This document shows, one piece after another, positions 8,045 to 15,331 of a stretch of DNA of 64,000 bases. The stretch lies in assembly GCA_963718605.1 (NCBI GenBank), contig OY970363.1, positions 1,860,001 to 1,924,000 on the forward strand, read 5' to 3'. This DNA is from JACCXE01 sp963718605. Its GTDB lineage: Bacteria > Actinomycetota > Acidimicrobiia > Acidimicrobiales > JACCXE01. The position numbers were made by a program, and so were the translations under genes. Under the pieces are notes generated by a model. The model was not told the DNA's origin. It did not search any database and saw only the letters and a program-made list of their open reading frames with translations. How positions within the stretch are numbered: the stretch's first letter is position 1; every line of letters begins with the position of its first letter.

Positions 8045-8061
8045 GTTCACATAGCGTTCAC
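8045..8061. promoter_or_regulatory. GTTCAC direct repeat, candidate GlnR box between glnA and glnII
   Basis: GTTCAC occurs at 8045-8050 and 8056-8061, an 11-bp period, in the divergent glnA/glnII intergenic region. OmpR-family regulators such as GlnR bind direct repeats of roughly one helical turn with GTnAC/GAAAC half-sites. A partial match only; assignment to GlnR rests on the position beside glnR targets. Confidence 0.45.
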
Positions 8062-8107
8062 ACGCCGGGCTAGGCCCGGTAACGGCGGCTTAGGTACGTT
8101 TTTAGGC

Positions 8108-9109
8108 ATGTCCTACAAGGCCGAATACATCTGGATCGACGGCACGGAGCCCACGCCCCTGCTTCGCTCCAAGACCAAGATCCTCGCCGACGGCAAAGAC
8201 CCCGATATTTGGGGCTTCGATGGGTCGAGCACCAACCAGGCGGAAGGGGCGTCGTCCGACTGCGTCCTCCAACCCGTTTGCGTGGTGAAAGACCCGATCC
8301 GGGGTGGCGACAACAAGCTGGTGCTGTGTGAAGTCCTGCACACCGACATGACGCCGCACAGCACCAACACCCGGGCGCCCCTCGCCGCCGTGTACGAGAA
8401 GTACAAGGACCAGGACCCCTGGTTTGGCATCGAGCAGGAGTACACCCTGTTCAAGGGTGCCCGCCCCCTCGGCTTCCCCGAGAGCGGCGGTTACCCCGGT
8501 CCGCAAGGCCCGTACTACTGCGGTGCTGGCGCCGACGACATCTACGGTCGCCCGCTGGTCGAAGCGCACATGGACGCCTGCCTCGAAGCCGGCCTGCTCC
8601 TCAGCGGCATCAACGCCGAGGTCATGCCCGGTCAGTGGGAGTTCCAGATCGGCCCGGGCAACCCGCTCGACGTGTCCGACCACCTCTGGCTCGGCCGCTG
8701 GCTGCTTCATCGCCTCGGTGAGGACTTCGGCATCTCGGCCACGCTCGACCCGAAGCCCGCTCGGGGTGACTGGAACGGTGCCGGCGCGCACACGAACTTC
8801 TCGACCACCGCGATGCGCGAGAGCTACGACCCGATCATCGCGGCGTGTGAGGCCCTCGGTAAGAAGGTCGAAGAGCACATCGCCGGTTACGGCGTCGGCA
8901 TCGAGCACCGCCTCACCGGTGCCCACGAGACCGCTCCGTACGACCAGTTCTCCTATGGCATCTCGAACCGCGGCGCCTCGATTCGCATCCCGTGGCAGGT
9001 CGGCATCGAGAAGAAGGGCTACATCGAGGACCGCCGTCCGAACGCGAACTGCGATCCGTACGTCGTCACGAAGCTCATCACCGACACCTGCTGCTCAGCG
9101 CTCGCGTAA
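8108..9109 (+). CDS. glnII: glutamine synthetase type II (eukaryotic type)
   Basis: A 333-aa GSII enzyme, the short eukaryote-like form also found in Streptomyces, Frankia and rhizobia. Signatures: YIWIDGTEP at the start, WGFDGSSTNQAEG near residue 40, EQEYTLF near 115, GINAEVMPGQWEFQIGP near 175, and NGAGAHTNFST near 225. Having GSI and GSII side by side suggests alternate use under different nitrogen states. TACGTT (8095-8100) is 7 nt upstream of the ATG, indicating a leaderless message, with a GTTCAC repeat further upstream. A strong terminator follows. Confidence 0.93.
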   Translation: MSYKAEYIWIDGTEPTPLLRSKTKILADGKDPDIWGFDGSSTNQAEGASSDCVLQPVCVVKDPIRGGDNKLVLCEVLHTDMTPHSTNTRAPLAAVYEKYKDQDPWFGIEQEYTLFKGARPLGFPESGGYPGPQGPYYCGAGADDIYGRPLVEAHMDACLEAGLLLSGINAEVMPGQWEFQIGPGNPLDVSDHLWLGRWLLHRLGEDFGISATLDPKPARGDWNGAGAHTNFSTTAMRESYDPIIAACEALGKKVEEHIAGYGVGIEHRLTGAHETAPYDQFSYGISNRGASIRIPWQVGIEKKGYIEDRRPNANCDPYVVTKLITDTCCSALA

Positions 9110-9129
9110 ACAGCACTGAAATTCGAGAG

Positions 9130-9157
9130 GGCGCCGGGGTTTTCCCCGGCGCCTTTT
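9130..9157 (+). terminator. intrinsic terminator after glnII
   Basis: GGCGCCGGGG (9130-9139), loop TTTT, CCCCGGCGCC (9144-9153), then TTTT. A perfect 10-bp GC-rich stem directly after the gene. Confidence 0.85.
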
Positions 9158-9190
9158 CGCGTCCGGTAGACGCTCTCCTACGCTTGGCGG

Positions 9191-10822
9191 ATGGCCGGCC
9201 TGCGTGTTGCTGCGTGCCAACTCAATCCGACGGTGGGCGACATCGACGGCAACGTCGACGCCATCATCGAGTGCCTGCGCGCGCAGGCGTCGGCGGGCGC
9301 AGCGCTCGTCGTGTTGGGCGAGCTCGCCATTACCGGCTACCCGCCTGAGGACCTCCTCCTAAAGCCCGCATTCGCCGAGGCCTCCGAGGCCGGTCTGTCC
9401 CGCGTCGTGGCGGCGACCGCCGAGGTGCCCGGTGTCACCGCAGTCGTCGGTGCCACGGAGCACGTCGACGAGTTGGTTCGCTACAACACCGCGGTGTTCT
9501 GCCGCGACGGCGCGATCGTCGGTAGGCACCGCAAGCGGCTGTTGCCCAACTACGCCGTGTTCGACGAGCACCGCTGGTTCGAAGAGGGGGCGACCCCGGT
9601 ACCTGTCGTCGACGTGGCCGGCGTGCAGGTGGCCGCCGTGGTGTGCGAAGACCTGTGGTTCACCGAGGGGCCGGTCGCCGAGGCGGCGGCACACGGCGCG
9701 CAACTGCTGGTGGTCGTCAACGGCTCGCCCTACGCCCGCGGCCGTCTCGACGACCGCATCGGCATCGCACGGGCGCGCATCGCCGAGTCGAAGTTGCCGA
9801 TGGTCTATGTAAATCAGGTTGGCGGCCAAGACGACTTGATCTTCGACGGCGGCTCCTTCGCACTGCAGGCCGACGGCGCGCTCGCATTTCAGGCCCCGCA
9901 AATGACCGAGTACCACGGCGTCATCGACTTCGAAGACGGAGTTCTGCGCGGCGAAATCAGTGACCGGCTCGACGACCTCGACGAGGTCTATGACGCGCTC
10001 GTGCTGGCCACGCGGGACTACGTGAACAAGAACGGCTTCACCGAGGTCGCGGTGTCCTTGTCGGGCGGCATCGACTCGTCGCTCGTTTCCGCCATCGCGG
10101 TCGACGCCCTGGGTGCGGACCGGGTGCACCTCATCGGGCAGCCGTCGCGCTATTCGAGTCAGGGCTCCGTCGACGACGCGGCCGCGCTGGCTGCGAACCT
10201 CGGCGCCGACTTCCGCGTCGTGGAAATTGAGCCGGCGCACGCCGCCTTCGAGGAGATGCTCAAGGCACAATTCGAAGACCGGCCGCCGGACCTCGCCGAG
10301 GAAAACCTGCAGAGCCGCATCCGCGGCGTCGTGATGATGGCGTTGTCGAACAAGTTGGGCTGGGCCCCGATTCTCACGTGCGGCAACAAAAGCGAGACCG
10401 CGGTTGGTTACTCGACGCTGTACGGCGATACCGCCGGTGGTTTCGCCGTGATCCGCGACTGCCCGAAACTGCTCGTCTACGCCCTCGCGCGCCGGCGCAA
10501 CGAGCGGGCCGGGCGTGACGTGATTCCCGCCGCCGTGCTCGAAAAGCCGCCGTCGGCGGAGTTGCGCCCAGGCCAACGCGACGATCAAAGCCTGCCGCCG
10601 TACGAAATCCTCGACCCGATCATCGAGTTGTACGTCGAACAGGACGCGTCGATCGAAGCCATCGTGGCCGCGGGGTTCGACGAGCCCACGGTCCGGCGCA
10701 TCGCCACCCTCATCGATCGTTCGGAATACAAACGTCGGCAGAGCCCACTGGGCCCGCGCATCACCGACAAAGCCTTCGGACGCGACCGGCGCGTGCCGAT
10801 CACCAACCGCTTCTTCGGTTGA
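9191..10822 (+). CDS. nadE: glutamine-dependent NAD+ synthetase
   Basis: A 543-aa two-domain enzyme that makes NAD+ from deamido-NAD+ with ammonia from glutamine. The N-terminal nitrilase-fold glutaminase (about 1-260) shows the triad: E44 in GELAITGYPPED, K115 in RKRLLPNY, and C152 in VVCEDLW. The synthetase domain has the ATP PP-loop SGGIDSS at 291-297 and TCGNKSETAVGYST near 400. It is placed directly after glutamine synthetase, its nitrogen supplier. TACGCT is 6 nt before the ATG, so the message may be leaderless. Confidence 0.94.
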   Translation: MAGLRVAACQLNPTVGDIDGNVDAIIECLRAQASAGAALVVLGELAITGYPPEDLLLKPAFAEASEAGLSRVVAATAEVPGVTAVVGATEHVDELVRYNTAVFCRDGAIVGRHRKRLLPNYAVFDEHRWFEEGATPVPVVDVAGVQVAAVVCEDLWFTEGPVAEAAAHGAQLLVVVNGSPYARGRLDDRIGIARARIAESKLPMVYVNQVGGQDDLIFDGGSFALQADGALAFQAPQMTEYHGVIDFEDGVLRGEISDRLDDLDEVYDALVLATRDYVNKNGFTEVAVSLSGGIDSSLVSAIAVDALGADRVHLIGQPSRYSSQGSVDDAAALAANLGADFRVVEIEPAHAAFEEMLKAQFEDRPPDLAEENLQSRIRGVVMMALSNKLGWAPILTCGNKSETAVGYSTLYGDTAGGFAVIRDCPKLLVYALARRRNERAGRDVIPAAVLEKPPSAELRPGQRDDQSLPPYEILDPIIELYVEQDASIEAIVAAGFDEPTVRRIATLIDRSEYKRRQSPLGPRITDKAFGRDRRVPITNRFFG

Positions 10823-11736
10823 GCGACGAACGACGCGCCGCGGGCGCGGTTCTGATTGCCGCGCTGTTGTTCGGCTCGACGTTCGTCATCATGCGCGACT
10901 CGGTCGACGCGGCCAGTCCCACGGCGTTTTTGGCCGCGCGGTTCGGGGTGGGAGCCGTCGCGTTGCTTGCGTTCGCGCGTCGCGGTGGAGCCATGCCGAA
11001 GGGCGTCGCGCGGCCCGCCTTGATCACCGGCGGCGCGTTGCTGGTCGGTTACATCCTGCAAACCGTCGGGCTGCAGTACACGGCCACTTCGACCTCGGCG
11101 TTCATCACCTACCTACTCGTGGTGCTGGTGCCGGTATTCGCCGCGATCGAGCACCGCCGACTGCCGAACTCCGGCGTCGCGATCGCGGTTGCGATCACGA
11201 CGATGGGCCTATGGCTTTTGACCGGCGGCGTCGAAGGTGTCGGCAAAGGCGAAGTGCTCACACTCGGATGCGCCGCCGCGTTCGCGCTGCACATCCTGTT
11301 CGTCGGCCGTTGGGCGAACGATTTCAGCGCCGCGTGGTTCACCGGCCTGCAACTCGCCGTGGTCAGCGTCGGGTGCTTCGTGCCGGGCTTGGTGCAAGGG
11401 GGCTACGGGTTCGGGTGGGTCGCGTGGCGCGGCGCGCTCCTCACGGGGATCGGCGCGTCTGCGATCGCGTTGGGCGTGCAGGTTTACGGCCAGCGTGTTC
11501 TGGGCCCGACGCGCACCGCCTTGCTCCTGATGGTCGAGCCCGTCAGCGCCGCGTTCATCGGCTACGCGATCGGCGAACGGCTCGGAATCGGGGGTGTGTT
11601 CGGGGCGATCCTCATCCTCATCGGGGTGGTTTTGGCCGAACTCAGCGGTGCTGAAACACCGACCATGCGCGGAAACCCAATGAATACAGGGCATAGTGGG
11701 CGTCACACAGACCCATACAGGGAGGAAACACCGTGA
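10819..11736 (+). CDS. EamA/DMT-family transporter
   Basis: A 305-aa inner-membrane protein with ten hydrophobic segments in two EamA repeats (about residues 8-135 and 145-285). Family traits include LLFGSTFVIMRDSV at the start and GPTRTALLLMVEPVSAAFIGY near the end. Substrate is unknown; relatives export amino acids or metabolites. Starts with TTG overlapping the nadE stop (TTGA). The last 25 residues are hydrophilic and run through the ribosome-binding site of the next gene; the stop overlaps its GTG. Confidence 0.85.
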   Translation: MSDERRAAGAVLIAALLFGSTFVIMRDSVDAASPTAFLAARFGVGAVALLAFARRGGAMPKGVARPALITGGALLVGYILQTVGLQYTATSTSAFITYLLVVLVPVFAAIEHRRLPNSGVAIAVAITTMGLWLLTGGVEGVGKGEVLTLGCAAAFALHILFVGRWANDFSAAWFTGLQLAVVSVGCFVPGLVQGGYGFGWVAWRGALLTGIGASAIALGVQVYGQRVLGPTRTALLLMVEPVSAAFIGYAIGERLGIGGVFGAILILIGVVLAELSGAETPTMRGNPMNTGHSGRHTDPYREETP

Positions 11737-12026
11737 ACCGTCGCGATCTCGTCGCCGCAATTGCAGAAGCCACCGGCGAAGACAAGAAGCTGGTCGACAG
11801 CATGCTGAAGGCCACCACCGATGTCATCACTGAAACCGTGGGAAGCGGCGACCCCGTCGTCATCTCCGGATTTGCCAAGTTCGCCAAGATCGACCGCGCT
11901 GCCCGCATGGGCCGCAACCCGGCAACGGGTGAGCCGATCAAGATCGCCGCGAAGACCACCGCGAAGATCACGGCGCTCAAGGGCTTTAAGGACGCGGTTC
12001 TCGCCGCCAAGCCCAAGAAGAAGTAA
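11733..12026 (+). CDS. hup: HU-family nucleoid DNA-binding protein
   Basis: A 97-aa histone-like protein that bends and compacts DNA. MNRRDLVAAIAEATG and the DNA-contacting arm RMGRNPATGEPIKI are the HU signature. The C-terminus ends in a short lysine tail (AAKPKKK), not the long AK-rich extension of many actinobacterial HU proteins. GTG at 11733 has GGGAGG upstream. A strong terminator follows. Confidence 0.93.
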   Translation: MNRRDLVAAIAEATGEDKKLVDSMLKATTDVITETVGSGDPVVISGFAKFAKIDRAARMGRNPATGEPIKIAAKTTAKITALKGFKDAVLAAKPKKK

Positions 12027-12075
12027 CACCGAGCCCGAGCACCGCCTGCCGCGATTAGCGCGGCGAGCATTCTGA

Positions 12076-12109
12076 AAAGAGCCCGTCACCCACTGGTGAC
12101 GGGCTCTTT
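12076..12109 (+). terminator. intrinsic terminator after hup
   Basis: A perfect 15-bp stem: arm 12076-12090 (AAAGAGCCCGTCACC), loop CACT, arm 12095-12109 ending in CTCTTT. The A/T ends make it potentially active in both directions. Confidence 0.85.
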
Positions 12110-12126
12110 CTGTTCGCGGACGGCAC

Positions 12127-12148
12127 TACTTGACCGGTCGGTCAAGTA
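12127..12148. promoter_or_regulatory. TetR-type operator before the ferritin-like operon
   Basis: TACTTGACC (12127-12135), centre GGTC, GGTCAAGTA (12140-12148): perfect 9-bp arms. The TTGACC...GGTCAA form is typical of TetR-family operators. It ends about 40 nt before the operon's first start codon and may overlap its promoter. The cognate regulator is not evident in the window. Confidence 0.65.
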
Positions 12149-12187
12149 CTAAGGTCACGGTTTGCCAGTTCGAGCAAGGAGTCATTA

Positions 12188-12841
12188 GTGGGGGATCCGC
12201 GAGCACCGCGCGCACCGTTTGCGCCGTGGGACCGTCGTGAGTTGCCGGGCAGCTTCGACGTCGAAGAGACCGCGCGCCGCGTGGGGAATTACAAGTGGAT
12301 CGAGATGCGCTTGTTCGAGGCGCTCGGCGGCTGGGTGGCCACGGTCCCCGAACTCGACGTAAAGCTCCGCCTTGGCACGCACTGCTATCACCACGCGTGG
12401 CACGCCGAGCTTTGGCACAAGCGTCTCCCCGAACTGCGGGAGATGAATCAGGACCGCCTAACGCTGCCCGCCAACGACGACGTCGTCACGTTCATGGACG
12501 CCGTGACCGACCCGGGCGAGCTCGACCAGACGATCGAGAAGCTTGTCGGCGCCTACCGGGTGCTGATCCCGCACAAAATCGCCGCGTACACGTATCACTT
12601 GAACAACACGTCTTCGATCACCGATGCGCCGACGATGCGGTCGCTTCGCTTCGCGATTGCCGACGAGTTCGAGGACTGGCGCGACGGCGAAATGATGCTG
12701 CAGTCGCTGTTGCGCGACGAGGGCGACGTGCAGCGTGCCGCCACGCACCAAGCAAAGCTGGAAACATTGATCATGAAGGCCGGGGGCATCACTGGGCCCG
12801 GCTCCATCGGTGACGCGTACGACATTGGAGAAGGTCGATGA
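12188..12841 (+). CDS. ferritin-like superfamily protein A of a three-gene operon
   Basis: A 217-aa mostly helical protein of the ferritin-like/DUF455-like type. Possible metal ligands are in the helix THCYHHAWHAELWHKRLPE (residues 64-82) and in ADEFEDWRDGE (158-168), with YKWIEMRLFE (35-44) as another helix. The pattern suggests a carboxylate/histidine diiron site, but spacing is less regular than in protein B. GTG start at 12188 has AAGGAG 7 nt upstream. It overlaps protein B by ATGA. Lies behind a TetR-type operator. Function unknown. Confidence 0.6.
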   Translation: MGDPRAPRAPFAPWDRRELPGSFDVEETARRVGNYKWIEMRLFEALGGWVATVPELDVKLRLGTHCYHHAWHAELWHKRLPELREMNQDRLTLPANDDVVTFMDAVTDPGELDQTIEKLVGAYRVLIPHKIAAYTYHLNNTSSITDAPTMRSLRFAIADEFEDWRDGEMMLQSLLRDEGDVQRAATHQAKLETLIMKAGGITGPGSIGDAYDIGEGR

Positions 12842-13671
12842 AGAAGCTCCTACAGCCCGACGAGTTGGCCCGCGACGCGCGCTTCACCCGCGTGGACATG
12901 GCCGAGCGGTTCAACGACAAGCGCACGGTCAATCGCGACCTTGACGGCGAACCAGGCGTCAGCGCGCGCAACCAGCGCCGTCTCACGCCCGATACTCCGG
13001 GGGCGTCGGACGCAGCGCGTTCATTGATGCACGGCATCTTCGTCGGCGAGATCCAGGCGCTCGAAGGTGCCGGCCGCACCTGCTGGGACTTCGAGGTCGG
13101 CCCGGGCGAGGACAAGGTCCCCTTCGAGTTGAAGCTCGACATGGCCCGTCAGTGCTGGGATGAGAGCCGCCACTGCGAGATCAGCATCAAGCTGTCTGAG
13201 TGGATGGGCACCGAACTCGGTGAGTTCGGCGAGTCCGCGTTCCTCTTCCAGGCCGCGTGCAACGCCGACCCGGTACTGCGCCTCACCGGCGTGAACCGCG
13301 CTCTCGAAGGTCTCGCAATCGACGTGTTCAACACGATGCGCGAGTTCGGCAAGGTCGCCGGCGATCCCGTCCTCACGTTCTGCGAAGACTGGATGCTCGC
13401 TGACGAGGTCACCCACGTGAAGATGGGCTCGGACTGGCTGCGCCGCCTCACCGAGGACAACCCTGAGCGTCGCGAACGCGCGCTCGAGTTCCAGCGCGTG
13501 GTCGACAAGCTGTTCTCTCTCGGCGGCGCTCGCGGCGAGAACGACGACAGCCCCATCAAACTCGCGCGTCGTTTCCGCGAACTCGCCGGCTTCACCAACG
13601 AAGAGGTCGACGAGATCGCCGGTCTCTCGAAGGAAGCGGCCGAGGAACTCGCCGCTCGCCAAGCCTCCTAA
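12838..13671 (+). CDS. ferritin-like superfamily protein B with intact diiron motif set
   Basis: A 277-aa helical protein. It shows a full ferritin-like ligand set: E71 (VGEIQALE), E109-x2-H112 (DESRH), E157 (ALEGLA) and E190-x2-H193 (DEVTH). Such sites bind two iron or manganese atoms in oxidases, hydroxylases and ferritins; DUF455-type proteins are the nearest relatives I recognise. The C-terminal 60 residues are charged helix. Translationally coupled to protein A; protein C follows after 3 nt. The three may form a complex, but the reaction is unknown. Confidence 0.65.
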   Translation: MKKLLQPDELARDARFTRVDMAERFNDKRTVNRDLDGEPGVSARNQRRLTPDTPGASDAARSLMHGIFVGEIQALEGAGRTCWDFEVGPGEDKVPFELKLDMARQCWDESRHCEISIKLSEWMGTELGEFGESAFLFQAACNADPVLRLTGVNRALEGLAIDVFNTMREFGKVAGDPVLTFCEDWMLADEVTHVKMGSDWLRRLTEDNPERRERALEFQRVVDKLFSLGGARGENDDSPIKLARRFRELAGFTNEEVDEIAGLSKEAAEELAARQAS

Positions 13672-13674
13672 CGA

Positions 13675-14235
13675 ATGGCGAACGTCACGGTCGCGCCGGC
13701 CGAGTTCCACTACGTCAGCTTCGATGCGGGCACGATCGCAAAACTCGTCGGAGAGGTTGCCGATCTCGTCGGTCTGCCTGCCGACGCACCGATTCTGATC
13801 GACGTCGACGAGACCACTCCGCTCGGTCGGGCTCAGCTGACCTCAACTGATCCGATCACGCTGTCTATCGAAGGCGGCGCGTTCGAAAACGCCAAGGCCC
13901 CGCGGCAGCTGAGCGAGCGCAGCGTGCGCGACGTCGCGTCGCGTCTGCTGTTTCGGGTTTCGGACCGCTTGTCGGGCCGCTTCGACGACGCGCCGCCCGA
14001 AGGCGAGGTACCGCTGCCGCACAACGTCGCGTGGGACGTCCACTCGGTGGGCCGCTCGGCCCGCGCCGGCGTGAACGTGTCCAAGGCTCGGCGGCTGTAC
14101 CACTTCCGCAATCGCCACGGCTTCAACGACGTCGCCGACGCGGCGTTCGAGACCCTGTGGAACGCGGATCAAATGAGTTGGGCCGAAATCGACGCCCTCG
14201 TCGCCGAAGTCGCCTCCGCCAAAACCCCCGCCTAG
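13675..14235 (+). CDS. uncharacterised third protein of the ferritin-like operon
   Basis: A 186-aa protein that I do not recognise. The first half is alpha/beta (DAPILIDVDETTPLGRA, DPITLSIEGGAFEN); the middle has a charged region with RSVRDVASRLLFRVSDRL; the C-terminus is helical with FRNRHGFNDVADAAFETLW. No signal peptide or membrane segment. It begins 3 nt after protein B and ends the operon. Its conserved place suggests a partner or maturation role for the metal proteins. The end overlaps the convergent GNAT gene by 4 bases. Confidence 0.5.
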   Translation: MANVTVAPAEFHYVSFDAGTIAKLVGEVADLVGLPADAPILIDVDETTPLGRAQLTSTDPITLSIEGGAFENAKAPRQLSERSVRDVASRLLFRVSDRLSGRFDDAPPEGEVPLPHNVAWDVHSVGRSARAGVNVSKARRLYHFRNRHGFNDVADAAFETLWNADQMSWAEIDALVAEVASAKTPA

Positions 14236-15305
14236 ACCTCTGGGAGGTCGAGGCCGCGGCGTTTGAGCCAGGCCTCGGCTGCGTCGGTGGACAGTTCCCA
14301 CGTGGTGGCGCTGATCCAGGGCTGGTAGCCCATCTCTTTGTTGATGCCGAGCATGGCGTCATTGGAATCGGCGTTACCGGTGCGGATCTCGGTGACGTGG
14401 GGTCGCTCGTCGCGGACGCGCAGCATCATCGCGGCTTTCAGCCACTTGCCGAGCGCGTGACCGCGGTGTTCGGGACGGACCCCGGTGGATCCCACGTTCA
14501 TGATGTCGGGCTCATGCTCGGCCCACGACAAGTCGTGAATACCGGCCCACCCGCCGCTTTCGATGTGTCGGGCCACAAGCTGCCAGCTGTGATAGCCGGC
14601 CGCCTTGCCGACGGCTTCGCTCTCGCGCACTTCGGCCGCGGTGACGGTGAAGTCGTTCATCTCGAGGTCGTCGCGCGGCGCGGTGTTCATCACGAGGATC
14701 GCCTCGAGGAACTTGTCCATGTGTTCGTCGGGCACGTCGTCGTCCCAACCGAACAGTTCGTATCCGTCGGCGCGTGATGGGCCTTCGGCGGCCCACTTCT
14801 GCATCAGCGGCCAGTCGACGTCGGCGAGCATGAGGCGGTTGACGTGGTTGGCCTGCTTCTTTTCGAAACCGATCGTCGCCGCGAACGGTTCGCCTGCTGG
14901 CAGACGTCCGTTGGTCGACGAGATGAGGCGCGTCCGGTTCTCTTTCTTCGCGAGCGCAACCGCCCACGCGAACAATTGTGTGCCGACGCCCTTGCGCCGG
15001 TGGTCAGCGCGGACGGTGACGGACACGCCGATCATGTCGGGGTTGTCGTCGAACTCGGGGTCGATCCCGAAGCCGGTGGATGCGACCAGTTCGCCGGACT
15101 CATCGCGCGCCCGCACGCTGTACCGGCGGAGTCGTTTCGGTGTTTCGCGATCCGCGGCGAGCACGACCTCGAACGGCGTCGGCGGGTCTTCAGGCACGGC
15201 TTCAAACGACACGACGGTGCCGAAGGCGTGGCCGGCGCGCAGTTCGTCTTCGGTGAAGTCGGCCGGATTCGCGAGCGTGTATGTGTACTGCGGTGTGTTC
15301 CCCAT
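14232..15305 (-). CDS. tandem GNAT-fold N-acetyltransferase-like protein
   Basis: A 357-aa protein with two GNAT domains. The first (about 60-165) has the acetyl-CoA loop VRADHRRKGVGTQLFAWA; the second (about 215-345) has STGVRPEHRGHALGKWLKAA. The R/Q-x-x-G-x-G/A pyrophosphate loops suggest at least the first domain binds acetyl-CoA. Tandem GNATs include mycothiol synthase, but this gene lacks clear MshD hallmarks, so the substrate is unassigned. ATG at 15305. Monocistronic, convergent with the ferritin-like operon. Confidence 0.75.
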   Translation of the reverse strand: MGNTPQYTYTLANPADFTEDELRAGHAFGTVVSFEAVPEDPPTPFEVVLAADRETPKRLRRYSVRARDESGELVASTGFGIDPEFDDNPDMIGVSVTVRADHRRKGVGTQLFAWAVALAKKENRTRLISSTNGRLPAGEPFAATIGFEKKQANHVNRLMLADVDWPLMQKWAAEGPSRADGYELFGWDDDVPDEHMDKFLEAILVMNTAPRDDLEMNDFTVTAAEVRESEAVGKAAGYHSWQLVARHIESGGWAGIHDLSWAEHEPDIMNVGSTGVRPEHRGHALGKWLKAAMMLRVRDERPHVTEIRTGNADSNDAMLGINKEMGYQPWISATTWELSTDAAEAWLKRRGLDLPEV

Positions 15306-15331
15306 TGCGCGCAGTTTGGCGCGCAGGGTGG

